Notes: generated from the sequence alone by a model not told the origin. A DNA stretch of 64,000 nucleotides from Pseudomonas sp. PA27(2017) (GCF_001945445.1 NZ_MSXW01000012.1:1-64000); one strand, 5' to 3'. Positions 30,986-41,915 are shown, numbered from the stretch's first letter. Numbers and translations: made by a program.

Positions 30986-32287
30986 TTATTGCAAAGTGTG
31001 TTGCTCGATGAACTCGAGTGGCTGCAAGCCCTCGCGGCTTACCAGACGGTTGAGTTCGACCCGCGGAATGCGCACCTGTAGCAGGCTGCTGCCGTCCTCC
31101 GTGTAGGACTCCTGCAGCACGGCACCCAGTTCAAAGAATTGCGCCCGCAAGCGCGCCAGGCGCTGCGGCAACTGCAGTGTGGCAACGAACAGGTCGTCAC
31201 CGAGCAGTTCGGCAACGGCCTGCTTGAGCAAGGGCAGACCGCGACCATCACGCGCCGACAACCAGACCCGCTCGGGGCGCCCGTCGGCATTGCGCTGAAT
31301 CTGCGGCTCTACGCCTTCGAGCAGGTCGAGCTTGTTGTACACCTCGAGCACGGGCAGATCCTGGGCACCGATTTCACCGAGCACCTCGAGCACCTGCTCG
31401 ATCTGTGCATCGCGCTCCGGCTCGTGGGAGTCGATCACGTGCAGCAGCAGGTCGGAATTGCTCGATTCCTCGAGGGTGGCACGAAACGCCTCGACCAGCT
31501 TGTGCGGCAGGTGACGGATGAAGCCCACGGTGTCGGCCAGCACCACTGGCCCCAGGTCGTCGAGCTGCAGACGGCGCAAGGTCGGGTCGAGGGTGGCGAA
31601 CAGCTGATCCGCCGCATAGACCTCGGATTCGGTCAGGGCGTTGAACAGCGTGGATTTGCCGGCGTTGGTATAGCCGACCAGGGATACGGACGGGATATCC
31701 GCACGCTTTCGACCACGGCGCGCCTGCTCACGCTGGCTGCGCACCTTCTCCAGCTTCTGCTTGATCTGGCGAATGCGCACGCGCAACAGGCGGCGGTCGG
31801 TTTCCAGCTGGGTTTCACCCGGGCCACGCAGACCGATACCGCCTTTCTGCCGCTCGAGGTGAGTCCAGCCACGCACCAGGCGCGTGCTCATGTGATCGAG
31901 CTGAGCCAGCTCGACCTGCAACTTGCCTTCGTGGGTACGGGCGCGCTGGGCGAAGATGTCGAGAATCAGCCCGGTACGATCCAGGACGCGACACTCGAAC
32001 ATGCGCTCGAGGTTACGCTCCTGACTGGGCGTTAGGACGTGATTGAAAATGACCAGATCGGCCTCGTGGGCCTTGACCTGGTCACGCAGCTCTTCCACCT
32101 TGCCGCTACCGATGAGGAACTTCGCCGTGGGCCGGCTATTGGGCACACTGAAGAACGCCACGGTATCGGCACCGGCGGAAAGCGCCAATTCGTGAAACTC
32201 CTGGGGATCCTCGCTCGCCTCGGTGTTCTGACTATCCAGATGAACCAGGATGGCCCGTTCACCTCCTTCATGGCGCTCGAAGAACAA
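30986..32287 (-). CDS. hflX: Ribosome-associated GTPase HflX, TTG start
   Basis: A GTPase of 433 residues that splits stalled or stress-inactivated 70S ribosomes. The N-terminal HflX domain (IGSGKVEELRDQVKAHEADLVIFNHVLTPSQ, shortened here to its key motif SGKVEELR) and the helical linker RGPGETQLETDRR come before the G domain with G1 GYTNAGKSTLF, G3 DTVGFI and G4 NKLD. The start is TTG at 32287, with AGGGGGT five bases upstream; the family N-terminus begins FFERH as here. It lies 14 bases after hfq. Confidence 0.95.
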   Translation of the reverse strand: MFFERHEGGERAILVHLDSQNTEASEDPQEFHELALSAGADTVAFFSVPNSRPTAKFLIGSGKVEELRDQVKAHEADLVIFNHVLTPSQERNLERMFECRVLDRTGLILDIFAQRARTHEGKLQVELAQLDHMSTRLVRGWTHLERQKGGIGLRGPGETQLETDRRLLRVRIRQIKQKLEKVRSQREQARRGRKRADIPSVSLVGYTNAGKSTLFNALTESEVYAADQLFATLDPTLRRLQLDDLGPVVLADTVGFIRHLPHKLVEAFRATLEESSNSDLLLHVIDSHEPERDAQIEQVLEVLGEIGAQDLPVLEVYNKLDLLEGVEPQIQRNADGRPERVWLSARDGRGLPLLKQAVAELLGDDLFVATLQLPQRLARLRAQFFELGAVLQESYTEDGSSLLQVRIPRVELNRLVSREGLQPLEFIEQHTLQ

Positions 32288-32301
32288 TGCGACCCCCTGG
32301 G

Positions 32302-32613
<312 letters not shown>

Positions 32614-32673
32614 TTAGCCTGTGAACGGCTTTGGCACGCCTTCCCCCAAGGATAGACGGCCCGCGGCAAGGTC

Positions 32674-33636
32674 TCAGCTCAATATGGAGACCGTCGCCAT
32701 GTATTTCAAGGCACGTGGCAGATTGTCGCAATCGAGACTGTCGAGCCAGTGCACATTTTCCCAACTGCGTAACCAGGTGAACTGCCGCTTGGCCAACTGG
32801 CGGGTAGCGATGATGCCGCGCTCGCGCATCTGCGCAGCGTCGAGTCGCCCTTCCAGATGATCCCATACTTGCCGGTATCCCACCGCCCTTATAGATGGCA
32901 TTTCACCGTGCAAGTCACCTCGGCGATGCAGGCGTTCGACCTCGGCGACGAAGCCCTGTTCCAGCATCAGATCAAAACGTTTGGCGATTCGTTCGTGGAG
33001 AATCTGCCGCTGCGCCGGCGCTATCGCCAACTGCACGACAGTATAGGGCAAGCCGCCACCCTCAGAGGCCGCTTCACTCTGCTGCGCACGCAATTGCGTC
33101 ATGGTCACGCCACTGACCTGGAACACTTCCAGGGCCCGGACCAGACGCTGGGGATCGTTCGGGTGGATGCGCGCAGCCGATTGCGGATCCACCGCCTGCA
33201 GCTCGGCGTGCAGCGCCGCCAGGCCGTCGCGCTCGGCACGCGCCTCGAGCTCCGCGCGTACATCGGCATCGGCGCCTGGCATATCGGCCAGCCCTTCGAG
33301 CAGCGCCTTGTAATAGAGCATGGTGCCGCCCACCAGCAGCGGGATACGCCCGCGCGCGGTGATATCCGCCATGGCTGCCAGGGCATCACGCCGAAAATCG
33401 GCCGCCGAGTAGGCCTCGGCAGGGTCGCGAATATCCACCAGATGATGGGGGAAAGCCTCGAGGGTGGCGCGGTCCGGCTTGGCCGTGCCGATGTCCATGC
33501 CGCGATAGACCAGTGCCGAATCCACGCTGATCAATTCGCAGGGCAGCACGCGCGCCAGGGCCAGGGCCAGGTCGGTCTTGCCGGACGCGGTCGGGCCCAT
33601 CAGAAAGATGGCGGGAGGTAAGGAGGACATCGGCAC
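32674..33636 (-). CDS. miaA: tRNA dimethylallyltransferase MiaA
   Basis: Transfers a dimethylallyl group to the N6 of A37 in tRNAs that read UNN codons; 320 residues. The P-loop [16 protein letters not shown] is at the N-terminus, with [16 protein letters not shown] (substrate-binding Asp), [12 protein letters not shown] and [10 protein letters not shown] as conserved sites. An ATG two codons downstream is an alternative start. Gene order miaA-hfq-hflX is highly conserved in gammaproteobacteria. A large palindrome separates it from mutL. Confidence 0.96.
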   Translation of the reverse strand: MPMSSLPPAIFLMGPTASGKTDLALALARVLPCELISVDSALVYRGMDIGTAKPDRATLEAFPHHLVDIRDPAEAYSAADFRRDALAAMADITARGRIPLLVGGTMLYYKALLEGLADMPGADADVRAELEARAERDGLAALHAELQAVDPQSAARIHPNDPQRLVRALEVFQVSGVTMTQLRAQQSEAASEGGGLPYTVVQLAIAPAQRQILHERIAKRFDLMLEQGFVAEVERLHRRGDLHGEMPSIRAVGYRQVWDHLEGRLDAAQMRERGIIATRQLAKRQFTWLRSWENVHWLDSLDCDNLPRALKYMATVSILS

Positions 33637-33699
33637 GACTCGAAGGAACGGCGGCCCATTTTCCGGACATGGGCCGTATGCCGCAAGCGTGGCGCCGGA

Positions 33700-33860
33700 T
33701 TAGCAGGCCACTGAAAGACGTAGGCGAGGCAGGCAAGACAATACCGAAGGCGGCCCCGCAAAAACAGCCGAAAAGCGCAGTTTACGTGTTGTAAATGAGC
33801 ATTTTTAGGCCGGTCTTACGCAGTATTGCCAACGCAGGTAGTTTTTCAGCGGTCTGTTAC
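33700..33860. repeat. Large imperfect palindrome between miaA and mutL
   Basis: About 160 bases read as a broken palindrome centred near 33785. Matching blocks include GCAGGCCACTGAAAGAC against the complement of GTTTTTCAGCGGTCTGTTAC, then GGCAA, AATAC and GGCC blocks, and an inner pair AGCGCAGTTTAC/GTAAATGAGC. The right arm runs into the mutL stop codon. This looks like an inserted repetitive element, not a simple terminator. Confidence 0.6.
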
Positions 33861-35731
33861 TGGCCACGCAGGAACAACTTATCCAGTTGGTCGAGACTCA
33901 TCTGCGTCCAGGTCGGCCGCCCATGGTTGCACTGGCCACTGCGCTCGGTCTGCTCCATGTCACGCAGCAGGGCGTTCATTTCCGGCAGGGTCAGGCGGCG
34001 GTTCGCGCGCACGGCGCCATGGCAGGCCATGGTCGCCAGCAACTCGTTGAGGTGCGCCTGGATGCGGTCGCTGGTGCCGTACTCGAGCAGGTCCGAGAGC
34101 ACGTCACCGACCAGGCGCGTCGCCTCGGCCTGCTTGAGCAGCGCCGGAATCTGGCGGATCGCCAGGGTTTCCGGTCCCAGACGCTGCAGCTCGAAGCCGA
34201 GCTTCTGGAACCACTGGCCATGCTCTTCGGCGCAGTCCGCTTCGCGCTGGCTCACGGCGATGGACTCGGGCACCAGCAGCGGCTGGCCACGCAGGCCTTC
34301 ACTGGCCATCGCCACCTTCAGGCGCTCGTAGGTGATGCGCTCGTGGGCCGCGTGCATGTCCACGACCACCAGCCCATGAGCGCTCTCGGCAAGAATGTAG
34401 ATCCCCTTGAGCTGCGCGATGGCGTAACCCAGCGGCGGGATATCGCCCTGTGCCTGGGGCAGCGCGGCAGGCGTGCTGCCCGTGGCCAGCGGCGCATAGA
34501 ACTCGCGATACACGCCCTGCGCCTCGGCGGCTGGCAGCTGAGATTCGCTACGCGGCGCCTGGTAGCCGGCGCCAGGCGACCGCCAGACGGATTCGGCAGG
34601 GCGTTCGAGCACGCTGGCGGAAAGGCCCATCTCGCCCTGGGGGCCGAACTCTCCAGCAGCCAGGCCGGTAGGCCGCAGCACCGTCTCGGCGGCAGCCGGG
34701 GTAGCTAACTGATCCTCGGGGCGCACCTCACCAAGCGCGCGGTGCAGGGTGCCATACAGGAAGTCATGTACCGTGCGACCTTCACGGAAGCGCACTTCAT
34801 GCTTGGTCGGGTGCACGTTGACGTCGACGGCGGTCGGGTCGATTTCCAGGAACAGCACGAAAGTCGGGTGGCGACCGTTGAACAGCACGTCGCGATACGC
34901 CTGGCGTACTGCATGGGCGACCAGCTTGTCGCGCACCATGCGGCCATTCACGTAGAAATACTGTAGGTCCGCCTGGCTGCGCGAGAAGGTCGGCAAACCC
35001 ACCCAGCCCCACAGGTGCAGACCGTTGCGCTCGATATCGATGGGCAGCGCCTGCTCCAGAAACCCGGCACTGCACACGGAGGCGACACGCCGGGCGCGAC
35101 TCACGTCATCGTTGGCTTCATGCAGGGTCAGCACGTTCTTGCCGTTGTGACGCAGATGGAAAGCCACGTCGAAACGCGCCAGTGCCAGACGCTTGATGAC
35201 TTCCTGCAGGTGGTCGAACTCGGTCTTCTCGGCCTTGAGGAACTTGCGCCGCGCCGGCGTGTTGAAGAACAGGTCGCGGACTTCCACCGAGGTGCCGACC
35301 GGGTGGGCAGCCGGCTGCACCCGCGGCTGCATGTCGCGGCCTTCGGTTTCGACCTGCCAGGCCTGGTCGGCCTCAGCGGTGCGCGAGGTCAGCGTCAGCC
35401 GGGCCACCGAGCTGATCGACGCCAGCGCTTCGCCCCTGAAGCCCATGCTCATCACCTGCTCGAGGTCTTCGAGCTCGCGAATCTTGCTGGTGGCATGACG
35501 TGCCAGGGCCAGAGGCAGGTCATCGGCAGCGATGCCGCGGCCGTCGTCACGCACGCGCAGGAGCTTCACGCCGCCCTGTTCGACATCCACTTCGATGCGC
35601 TTGGCGCCGGAGTCCAGGCTGTTCTCCAGCAACTCCTTGGCCACCGATGCCGGGCGCTCGACCACCTCACCGGCGGCAATCTGGTTCGCCAGCCGCGGGC
35701 TGAGCAGTTGGATACGTGTCATTTCACTCAT
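33857..35731 (-). CDS. mutL: DNA mismatch repair protein MutL
   Basis: A dimeric GHKL ATPase that links MutS to downstream repair; 624 residues. N-terminal motifs are intact: [28 protein letters not shown] and [10 protein letters not shown]. The C-terminal domain carries [12 protein letters not shown], the DxHA-x2-E-x4-E metal site of MutL endonucleases, so this MutL probably nicks DNA, in line with the absence of MutH in Pseudomonas. A proline/glutamine-rich linker (about 345-430) joins the halves. It overlaps amiB by four bases. Confidence 0.97.
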   Translation of the reverse strand: MSEMTRIQLLSPRLANQIAAGEVVERPASVAKELLENSLDSGAKRIEVDVEQGGVKLLRVRDDGRGIAADDLPLALARHATSKIRELEDLEQVMSMGFRGEALASISSVARLTLTSRTAEADQAWQVETEGRDMQPRVQPAAHPVGTSVEVRDLFFNTPARRKFLKAEKTEFDHLQEVIKRLALARFDVAFHLRHNGKNVLTLHEANDDVSRARRVASVCSAGFLEQALPIDIERNGLHLWGWVGLPTFSRSQADLQYFYVNGRMVRDKLVAHAVRQAYRDVLFNGRHPTFVLFLEIDPTAVDVNVHPTKHEVRFREGRTVHDFLYGTLHRALGEVRPEDQLATPAAAETVLRPTGLAAGEFGPQGEMGLSASVLERPAESVWRSPGAGYQAPRSESQLPAAEAQGVYREFYAPLATGSTPAALPQAQGDIPPLGYAIAQLKGIYILAESAHGLVVVDMHAAHERITYERLKVAMASEGLRGQPLLVPESIAVSQREADCAEEHGQWFQKLGFELQRLGPETLAIRQIPALLKQAEATRLVGDVLSDLLEYGTSDRIQAHLNELLATMACHGAVRANRRLTLPEMNALLRDMEQTERSGQCNHGRPTWTQMSLDQLDKLFLRGQ

Positions 35732-37146
35732 GGCTGGGCAGCCAGCGAGGTCGCCGGAATGTGCAGCGTCTGGCCGACCTTGATCACATCGGACTTCAGC
35801 GAATTGGCAGTACGCAGGCTGGCCAGGCTGACCTGATAGCGCTGAGCGATCAGCGCCAGGCTTTCCCCGGAGGCGACCCGGTGCTCGCGCGGGCCCTGGG
35901 CGATCTTGCCGTTGTCACGCAGCCAGGCGATGTAGGTACCGGGCGGCGGGTTCTGCTCGAAGAACTGTTTGACGCCGGTGACGATGGAGCGCGACAGGCT
36001 CTGCTGATGGCTGGCCGAATGCAGCTTGCGCGCTTCGCTGGGGTTGGAGATGAAGCCCGTCTCCACCAGGATCGACGGAATATCCGGCGACTTCAGCACC
36101 ATGAAGCCAGCCTGTTCGACGCGGCGCTTGTGCAGCGGCGTGACCTGGCCCATCTGGCCGAGCACCTTTTGCCCGACGTTGAGGCTGGAGGACAGCGAGG
36201 CGGTCATCGACAGGTCGAGTAGAACGCCGGCGAGCATACGGTCCTTGTCTTCGAGGCTGACGTTGCCGGCACCGCCGATCAGATCGGACTGGTTCTCGGC
36301 ATCCGCCAGCCAACGCGCGGTTTCCGACGTGGCGCCGCGATCGGACAGCGCGTAAACCGAGGCGCCGAAGGCCGCTGCCCGTGGCGCAGCATCGGCGTGA
36401 ATGGAGACGAACAGATCGGCGCCCTTCTTGCGGGCGATTTCCGTACGCTTACGCAGCGGAATGAAATAGTCGCCGGTGCGCACCAGTTCGCCGCGGAAGC
36501 CCTTCTGCGCGTTGATCTGGCGCTGCAGCTCCTTGGCGATGGACAGGGTCACGTTCTTCTCGAACTGGCCCTTGGTCGGTCCCAGTGCGCCGGGGTCTTC
36601 GCCACCATGGCCGGCGTCGATGGCAATCACGATATCGCGCTTGCCGCCGGGCACCGGCGCCAGCTTGGGCGGTGCCTGGGTCGGCGTGACGGGCACTGGC
36701 GGCGCACTGGCGGTGGTGGTGGATGGCAGGCTGGGCGCCGCATCCGAAGCCTGATCGAACAGATCGACGACCAGGCGATTGCCATACTGCTGATTGGGCG
36801 CCAGGGTGAAGCTCTTGGGTGTGACCTGGGCCGACAGGTCGATGACCACGCGCAGGTCATCCGGTGTGCGCTGCGCCGAGCGAACGGCGGTGATCGGCGT
36901 ATTGCTCAGGGCGAGCTTGTCCAGCGAGGTGACCAGCTTGGCACCGCTGATATCGATGACGATGCGATCCGGAGCCGTCAGGGTGAACACGCTGTGCTGC
37001 ACCGGTCCGGAGAGGTCGAAGACCAGCCGCGTGTTGTCCGGTGCGCGCCACAGACGAACACTGCGCACATCCGACGCGGCCCACACGTCGGCAGCCATGA
37101 CCGCCAACATCAGCCCGACCGCGATCATTCGCGCGCCTATGCGCAT
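35728..37146 (-). CDS. amiB: N-acetylmuramoyl-L-alanine amidase with AMIN and LysM domains
   Basis: A periplasmic amidase that cuts the stem peptide from peptidoglycan during septum splitting. Layout: signal peptide ([16 protein letters not shown]), AMIN targeting domain (about 30-130), proline-rich linker, zinc amidase_3 domain ([18 protein letters not shown], then HADA and [14 protein letters not shown]) and a C-terminal LysM ([19 protein letters not shown]). I prefer ATG 37146, which has GGGGG upstream; ATG 37170 would overlap tsaE by four bases but its GGAG is too close. Confidence 0.93.
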   Translation of the reverse strand: MRIGARMIAVGLMLAVMAADVWAASDVRSVRLWRAPDNTRLVFDLSGPVQHSVFTLTAPDRIVIDISGAKLVTSLDKLALSNTPITAVRSAQRTPDDLRVVIDLSAQVTPKSFTLAPNQQYGNRLVVDLFDQASDAAPSLPSTTTASAPPVPVTPTQAPPKLAPVPGGKRDIVIAIDAGHGGEDPGALGPTKGQFEKNVTLSIAKELQRQINAQKGFRGELVRTGDYFIPLRKRTEIARKKGADLFVSIHADAAPRAAAFGASVYALSDRGATSETARWLADAENQSDLIGGAGNVSLEDKDRMLAGVLLDLSMTASLSSSLNVGQKVLGQMGQVTPLHKRRVEQAGFMVLKSPDIPSILVETGFISNPSEARKLHSASHQQSLSRSIVTGVKQFFEQNPPPGTYIAWLRDNGKIAQGPREHRVASGESLALIAQRYQVSLASLRTANSLKSDVIKVGQTLHIPATSLAAQP

Positions 37147-37166
37147 ACCCGCCCCCACTCTATCGT

Positions 37167-37634
37167 TCATGCTCCGGGTGCCAAAACGGCACACCAGTGT
37201 TCACCCTTCGCGCTATGGCTGCGAAGCAGCAGCGACCGGCCACCCGCTCGCGGGCTAATGGTAATGTCAAGGTCGGCCTTTGGCAAAACGCCGGTACCGC
37301 GCTGGGGCCACTCGATCAGGCACAGGGCGTCACCTTCGAAGTAATCGCGGATGCCGAGAAACTCCAGTTCCTCCGGGTCGACCAGACGATACAGGTCGAA
37401 ATGAAAGGCCCTGACTTCGCCGATCTCGTAGGGCTCTACCAGGGTAAAAGTGGGGCTCTTCACCGCACCGCGGTGCCCAAGGCCTTGCAGGATGCCGCGT
37501 GACAGCGTGGTCTTGCCGGCGCCCAGGTCGCCTTCCAGGTAAATCACGCCGCGCCCGCCAGTGGCAGCGGCAATGCGCGCGCCGAGCGCCAGCATGGCGT
37601 CTTCATCGGCGGCGAACAGTTCTATTTCCGACAA
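37167..37634 (-). CDS. tsaE: tRNA t6A biosynthesis ATPase TsaE, TTG start
   Basis: The ATPase partner of TsaD/TsaB in making threonylcarbamoyl-adenosine (t6A37) in tRNA; about 155 residues. The P-loop [13 protein letters not shown], the SPTFTLV segment and FHFDLYRL are diagnostic. The family N-terminus ([10 protein letters not shown]) matches a TTG codon at 37634 with GGAG eight bases upstream; the ATG at 37673 lies well within nnrD and is less likely. The gene then overlaps the end of nnrD by 13 bases. Confidence 0.93.
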   Translation of the reverse strand: MSEIELFAADEDAMLALGARIAAATGGRGVIYLEGDLGAGKTTLSRGILQGLGHRGAVKSPTFTLVEPYEIGEVRAFHFDLYRLVDPEELEFLGIRDYFEGDALCLIEWPQRGTGVLPKADLDITISPRAGGRSLLLRSHSAKGEHWCAVLAPGA

Positions 37635-39121
37635 GCGGCTCGCTCCTGTAACAAATGGCGGATAGCGTCGCACAGATCGCTGGCCGCCAGACCATTTCCT
37701 TTATTTGCCAAAGATTCGCCCGCCCGGGCGTGCACCCACACACCAAGGCTGGCCGCCTCCCACGTACTGCAACCCTGGGCGATCAAGGCGCCGATCAAGC
37801 CGGCCAGCACATCACCCAGCCCGGCGCCGGCCATCACCGGATCACCTCGGTCACACACCAGCAGGCGACCAGCCGGATCAGCGACCAGGGTACCGGCACC
37901 TTTAAGTACGCAGACCACCTCGAAACGCTGGGCCAGCGCCCTGGCCGCGGCCGGGCGATCGGCCTGCAGCGCCGATGTGGAGATGCCTAGCAGGCGCGCG
38001 GCCTCGCCGGGGTGCGGGGTGATCACACTGCCGGGCGCGATACGCGCCGCACTCGCCGCCAGCAGATTGAGCGCGTCGGCATCCCATACCTGGGCGCCTC
38101 CGGCGGTGGCTGCTGCCGACAGCAGACTGCGCCCCCACGCGCCCTGCCCGAGTCCGGGCCCGACGACCCAGACCGAGATCTTGTCGCCCAGCCCATGCAG
38201 TTGATTCGCCGAGGCGACTGCAAGGCTCATGACCTCGGGCAGGCGCGTTTGCGCGGCGCCGACGTGTTCGCCACGGGTCGCCAGCGACACCATGCCAGCC
38301 CCACTGCGCAGCGCGCTCTGGGCCGACAGCAACGCCGCGCCGCCTGTGCCCTGATCGCCACCGACCACCAGCAGATGGCCAAGCTGGCCTTTATGGGTGG
38401 TCGGTTGCCGGGCGGGCACCCTCGGCAGAAGAACGCCGGCCAGGCGTTGCGCCGCATACGGCTGGCTCGCCACGATGTCTTCATCAGCCTGCAAGTCATC
38501 GAACACCAGGCACCCGACATGATCGAGCGCCTGGCCCACGAATAACCCGATCTTCAGGCCGATCAGGGTCACGGTAAGCTGCGCGACCACCGCAATGCCC
38601 AGTACCTGCCCCCTGTCGGCACAGATGCCGGAGGGAATGTCAGCGGCCAGCACGGGCTGGCCGCTGCGGTTGATCCAGTCGATGGCCGCGGCATAAGGTT
38701 CGCGCACCTCGCCTGCCAGGCCGGTGCCGAGCAACGCGTCGACCAGCACGCCCCGGGGCTCGGAATCCGCCTGCCAATTCAGGATCTCGACACCGGCTGC
38801 ACGGGCCTCATCACGGGCCAGGGCGGCATCGCCCTGCAAACGCTGGGGCTCACCAACGGCCAGCACCCGCACCTGCCAACCGGCGCGCTGGGCCAGAGCC
38901 GCCACCAGATAGCCGTCACCCGCATTGTTGCCGTGCCCGGCCAGCACGGTCACCGCGCTAGCGTTCGGCCATTCGCGACGCAGCGCCCGCCAGATGGCAT
39001 GGGCCGCGCGCTGCATCAGCTCGAAACCTGGCGTGCCGGCAGCGATCAACGCTGCATCCAGCGCCCGCACCTGGGCGGCACTGTAGAGCGCGAGAGGAAG
39101 ATCGTCTGATGAATGCCGCAT
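37622..39121 (-). CDS. nnrD: Bifunctional NAD(P)HX epimerase/dehydratase
   Basis: A repair enzyme for hydrated NADH and NADPH; 499 residues. The N-terminal YjeF_N epimerase half (about 1-210) contains [16 protein letters not shown]. The C-terminal ribokinase-like dehydratase half (about 225-490) contains [28 protein letters not shown] and [18 protein letters not shown]. Also called Nnr. First gene of the nnr-tsaE-amiB-mutL run, divergent from queG with only about 58 bases between starts. Confidence 0.95.
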   Translation of the reverse strand: MRHSSDDLPLALYSAAQVRALDAALIAAGTPGFELMQRAAHAIWRALRREWPNASAVTVLAGHGNNAGDGYLVAALAQRAGWQVRVLAVGEPQRLQGDAALARDEARAAGVEILNWQADSEPRGVLVDALLGTGLAGEVREPYAAAIDWINRSGQPVLAADIPSGICADRGQVLGIAVVAQLTVTLIGLKIGLFVGQALDHVGCLVFDDLQADEDIVASQPYAAQRLAGVLLPRVPARQPTTHKGQLGHLLVVGGDQGTGGAALLSAQSALRSGAGMVSLATRGEHVGAAQTRLPEVMSLAVASANQLHGLGDKISVWVVGPGLGQGAWGRSLLSAAATAGGAQVWDADALNLLAASAARIAPGSVITPHPGEAARLLGISTSALQADRPAAARALAQRFEVVCVLKGAGTLVADPAGRLLVCDRGDPVMAGAGLGDVLAGLIGALIAQGCSTWEAASLGVWVHARAGESLANKGNGLAASDLCDAIRHLLQERAACRK

Positions 39122-39179
39122 GCCTGAGCTCCGATGTCTGGCAGAATTATACGCCGCCTACTGCAGATTCCCGCCCAGC

Positions 39180-40250
39180 ATGACCGACGCCACCCTCGAC
39201 CTCACCAGCCTCGCCCAGTCCATCAAGGACTGGGGGCGTGAACTGGGCTTCCAGCAGGTGGGCATCAGCGGCCTGGAGCTGGGCGAGCACGAGGCGCACC
39301 TGCAGCGCTGGCTGGATGCCGGCTACCAAGGCGAGATGGACTATATGGCCGCACATGGCCGCAAACGTTCACATCCCGACGAGCTGGTGCCCGGCACCCT
39401 GCGCGTGGTGTCGCTGCGCATGGACTACCTGCCCGGCGACACGCAGATGGCCCAGCGCCTGCAGGAGCCGGAAAAAGCCTACGTGTCGCGCTACGCCCTG
39501 GGCCGCGACTACCACAAGCTGATCCGCAAACGTCTGCAGCAGTTGGCCGAGCGTATCCAGCAGGCCATCGGCCCCTTTGGCTACCGTGCATTCGTCGACA
39601 GCGCGCCGGTACTGGAGAAAGCCATCGCCGAACAATCCGGTCTTGGGTGGATCGGCAAGAACACCCTGGTGCTCAATCGCAAGGCTGGCAGTTACTTCTT
39701 TCTCGGCGAGCTGTTCGTCGACATCCCGCTGCCCGAGGACGCGCCCCACGGCAGCGAACACTGCGGGCGCTGCAGCGCCTGCCTGGACATCTGCCCGACC
39801 GCCGCCTTCGTCGGTCCCTACGTGCTCGATGCGCGGCGCTGCATTTCCTACCTGACCATCGAGCTCAAGGGGCCGATTCCGGAAGAGTTGCGCGCGCCCA
39901 TCGGCAACCGCGTGTTCGGCTGCGATGACTGCCAGATGGTCTGCCCCTGGAACCGCTTCGCCAAACCTACCGAACAGTTTGATTTCCAGCCACGGCACAG
40001 CCTCGACAATGCCGAACTGGCCGAGCTGTTTCGCTGGAGCGAGGAGGAGTTTCTCAGCCGCACCGAAGGCTCACCGCTGCGCCGCGCCGGTTACGAGCGC
40101 TGGCTGCGTAACCTGGCCGTCGGCCTGGGTAACGCGCCGTCGAGCATCCCGGTACTGGAAGCACTGGAGGCCCGCCGTGAATATCCCTCGGAGCTGGTGC
40201 GCGAGCATGTGCAGTGGGCGCTGGAGCAGCACGCCCAACGCCAGGGGTGA
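39180..40250 (+). CDS. queG: Epoxyqueuosine reductase QueG
   Basis: The last step of queuosine synthesis, reducing epoxyqueuosine in tRNA with a cobalamin cofactor and two [4Fe-4S] clusters; 356 residues. The catalytic Asp is at 140 in FVDSAPVLEK. Cluster cysteines appear at 195, 198, 201, 205 (CGRCSACLDICP) and 248, 251, 255 (CDDCQMVCPW). I chose the ATG at 39180 (MTDATLD); the ATG at 39120 overlaps the divergent nnrD start. It abuts orn tail to tail. Confidence 0.95.
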   Translation: MTDATLDLTSLAQSIKDWGRELGFQQVGISGLELGEHEAHLQRWLDAGYQGEMDYMAAHGRKRSHPDELVPGTLRVVSLRMDYLPGDTQMAQRLQEPEKAYVSRYALGRDYHKLIRKRLQQLAERIQQAIGPFGYRAFVDSAPVLEKAIAEQSGLGWIGKNTLVLNRKAGSYFFLGELFVDIPLPEDAPHGSEHCGRCSACLDICPTAAFVGPYVLDARRCISYLTIELKGPIPEELRAPIGNRVFGCDDCQMVCPWNRFAKPTEQFDFQPRHSLDNAELAELFRWSEEEFLSRTEGSPLRRAGYERWLRNLAVGLGNAPSSIPVLEALEARREYPSELVREHVQWALEQHAQRQG

Positions 40251-40793
40251 TCAGACCTTGAGCAGGTGCTGGCGGTAGTACTTGAGCTCGGCGATGGACT
40301 CGCGGATGTCATCCAGCGCCTGGTGAGTGCCGGTTTTCACGAAGCCTTCCTTGATGCCGGGCGCCCAGCGCTCGGCAAGAATCTTCAGGGTCGACACATC
40401 CAGGTAGCGGTAATGGAAGTAGGCTTCCAGCGCCGGCATGTACTTGTAGAGAAAGCGACGATCCTGGCCGATGCTGTTGCCGCAGATCGGCGACTTGCCT
40501 TTCGGCACCCACTTTTCCAGGAAGGCAATGGTCTGCGCCTCGGCTTCGGCCTGGCTGATCTTGCTGTCACGCACGCGCTGGGTCAGGCCGCTCTCACCGT
40601 GGGTGCGCGTGTTCCACTCGTCCATCGCCGCGAGGCGCTCGTCGCTCTGGTGCACGGCGATCACCGGGCCTTCGGCCAGCACGTTGAGTTCGGTATCGGT
40701 GACGATGGTCGCCATCTCGATGATGACGTCCGTTTCGGGATCGAGACCGGTCATTTCCAGGTCGATCCAGATCAGATTCTGTGGGTTCTGCAT
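40251..40793 (-). CDS. orn: Oligoribonuclease
   Basis: A DEDDh 3'-5' exonuclease of 180 residues that degrades RNA dinucleotides, including pGpG from c-di-GMP breakdown, so it ties into the many c-di-GMP proteins in this window. The first acidic motif is [12 protein letters not shown], with [12 protein letters not shown] next, and the closing HQALDDI holds the catalytic His and Asp. Convergent with queG, with no gap between stop codons. Confidence 0.98.
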   Translation of the reverse strand: MQNPQNLIWIDLEMTGLDPETDVIIEMATIVTDTELNVLAEGPVIAVHQSDERLAAMDEWNTRTHGESGLTQRVRDSKISQAEAEAQTIAFLEKWVPKGKSPICGNSIGQDRRFLYKYMPALEAYFHYRYLDVSTLKILAERWAPGIKEGFVKTGTHQALDDIRESIAELKYYRQHLLKV

Positions 40794-40820
40794 GCTGCGC
40801 TCCTCTTTGGGTTCGTCATT

Positions 40821-41612
40821 CTAGCCAATCTCCCAGAGCAGCAGGCGTGAATCGCGCCAGTCCTTGAGTTCGACCACGCGCTGCGGCGCCACGCCGGGAA
40901 TCTCGAAGGTATTGCTGATCAGCCAGGCGCCTTTCGGCAGCTCGTCTCGTGCCTTGTCCCAGAGTGCCGGCATCGGCGCAGGTGACAGGAAGCAGTAGGC
41001 GATGTCGATGGCGCTCAACTCGGTGCGCCACAGGTTCTGATAACGAATCCGGCAGTTGCGCCGGCCGAGGCAACGCAGCCAGGCAATGGCGAAGGACAAT
41101 GGCGCGGTTTCCACGCCGGTGAACTGCGCCTGTGGAAAACGCCGCGCCAGCCACAGCAAGGTGCCGGCCGGGCCGCAGCCCAGGTCGACGAAGCTGAAGT
41201 GCTGGCCGCGGCCTTCAAGCAGGCGCGCCAGCTCCTTGCGCGTACCGACGCCGGTCAGGTAAAGCGGCACGCGCTCGCCGAAGCTGTTCCAGTTGAGCAG
41301 CAGCAACAATAGAAACCCGAGCAGAAACAGCCAGGACGGCAGGGGCGCGCCACTGGCCAGCAACAACCCCGGTACGAACAGCAGGTTCAGCCACCACCAC
41401 CAGCGAGACAGGCCTAACCAGCGAGCCAGACAGGCACAGAGCAGGCCATGCAACAAACCGGCGACCAACGGGCTGGCGCGCCAGCCGAACAGCCGGGCAG
41501 CAGCAATGATCGCCACGCCCATGGCCAGGGTGATCACCAACTGGATAAGCAGCGCCAGGAGGGCCGGGTAGCGCTCACCCAGGCGGTGCAGCGCGCGGTA
41601 GGAAGCAGCCAT
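40821..41612 (-). CDS. Membrane-anchored SAM-dependent methyltransferase
   Basis: A protein of about 263 residues. The N-terminal third holds about four hydrophobic helices (LLALLIQLVITLAMGVAIIA, then SWLFLLGFLLLLLLNWN). The C-terminal part has a Rossmann-type methyltransferase motif FVDLGCGPAGTLLWLA. The substrate is unknown; a membrane or lipid-linked target is plausible. The ATG at 41612 is the first start outside the repetitive element upstream. Its ribosome binding site is weak, and the in-frame extension up to 41930 crosses the element and is not conserved-looking. Confidence 0.72.
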   Translation of the reverse strand: MAASYRALHRLGERYPALLALLIQLVITLAMGVAIIAAARLFGWRASPLVAGLLHGLLCACLARWLGLSRWWWWLNLLFVPGLLLASGAPLPSWLFLLGFLLLLLLNWNSFGERVPLYLTGVGTRKELARLLEGRGQHFSFVDLGCGPAGTLLWLARRFPQAQFTGVETAPLSFAIAWLRCLGRRNCRIRYQNLWRTELSAIDIAYCFLSPAPMPALWDKARDELPKGAWLISNTFEIPGVAPQRVVELKDWRDSRLLLWEIG

Positions 41613-41644
41613 GCCGACAGGCTCATAGAAAAAGGTTGGCCAGT

Positions 41645-41915
41645 CTAGGGTCTGTTCCCGTTTCAGCGCGAGCCGCGTTGCTGCGAGAAATGGCCTCCGA
41701 TTAGGCGCAGGACGCAGGGAATGGTTGTTCCCTTGCCAAGTCCTGCAACGACAGCGGAGGTCATTTCCCGCGCAACCCGGAGGGCCGGGCCAGTTCTTGC
41801 GCGAGGCGGCGTTACTCGATGGCTCATTTGGCCTGCCAAACTTCGCATCTCGTGCCTTGCCTCGCGCAAGAATTGGCTCCGGCGCGGCCGTGCGTGAAAC
41901 GGGAGCAGACCCTAG
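41645..41915. mobile_element. MITE-like element with 21-bp terminal inverted repeats
   Basis: The ends, 41645-41665 (CTAGGGTCTGTTCCCGTTTCA) taken here as its first 20 bases CTAGGGTCTGTTCCCGTTTC, and 41895-41915, are inverted repeats with one mismatch in 21. Inside are nested stems: GAAATGGCCTCCG (41687) with CGGAGGTCATTTC (41755), GCAGGAC with GTCCTGC (41707/41740), and CCAGTTCTTGCGCGAGGC (41790) with GCCTCGCGCAAGAATTGG (41859). No coding capacity. It fits a non-autonomous miniature element or a structured RNA module. Confidence 0.65.

Noticed and set aside
33700..33860. The mutL-proximal palindrome as a simple terminator
   Set aside because: It is far too long, with several mismatched blocks, and lacks the short GC stem plus T run seen at the genuine terminators in this window.
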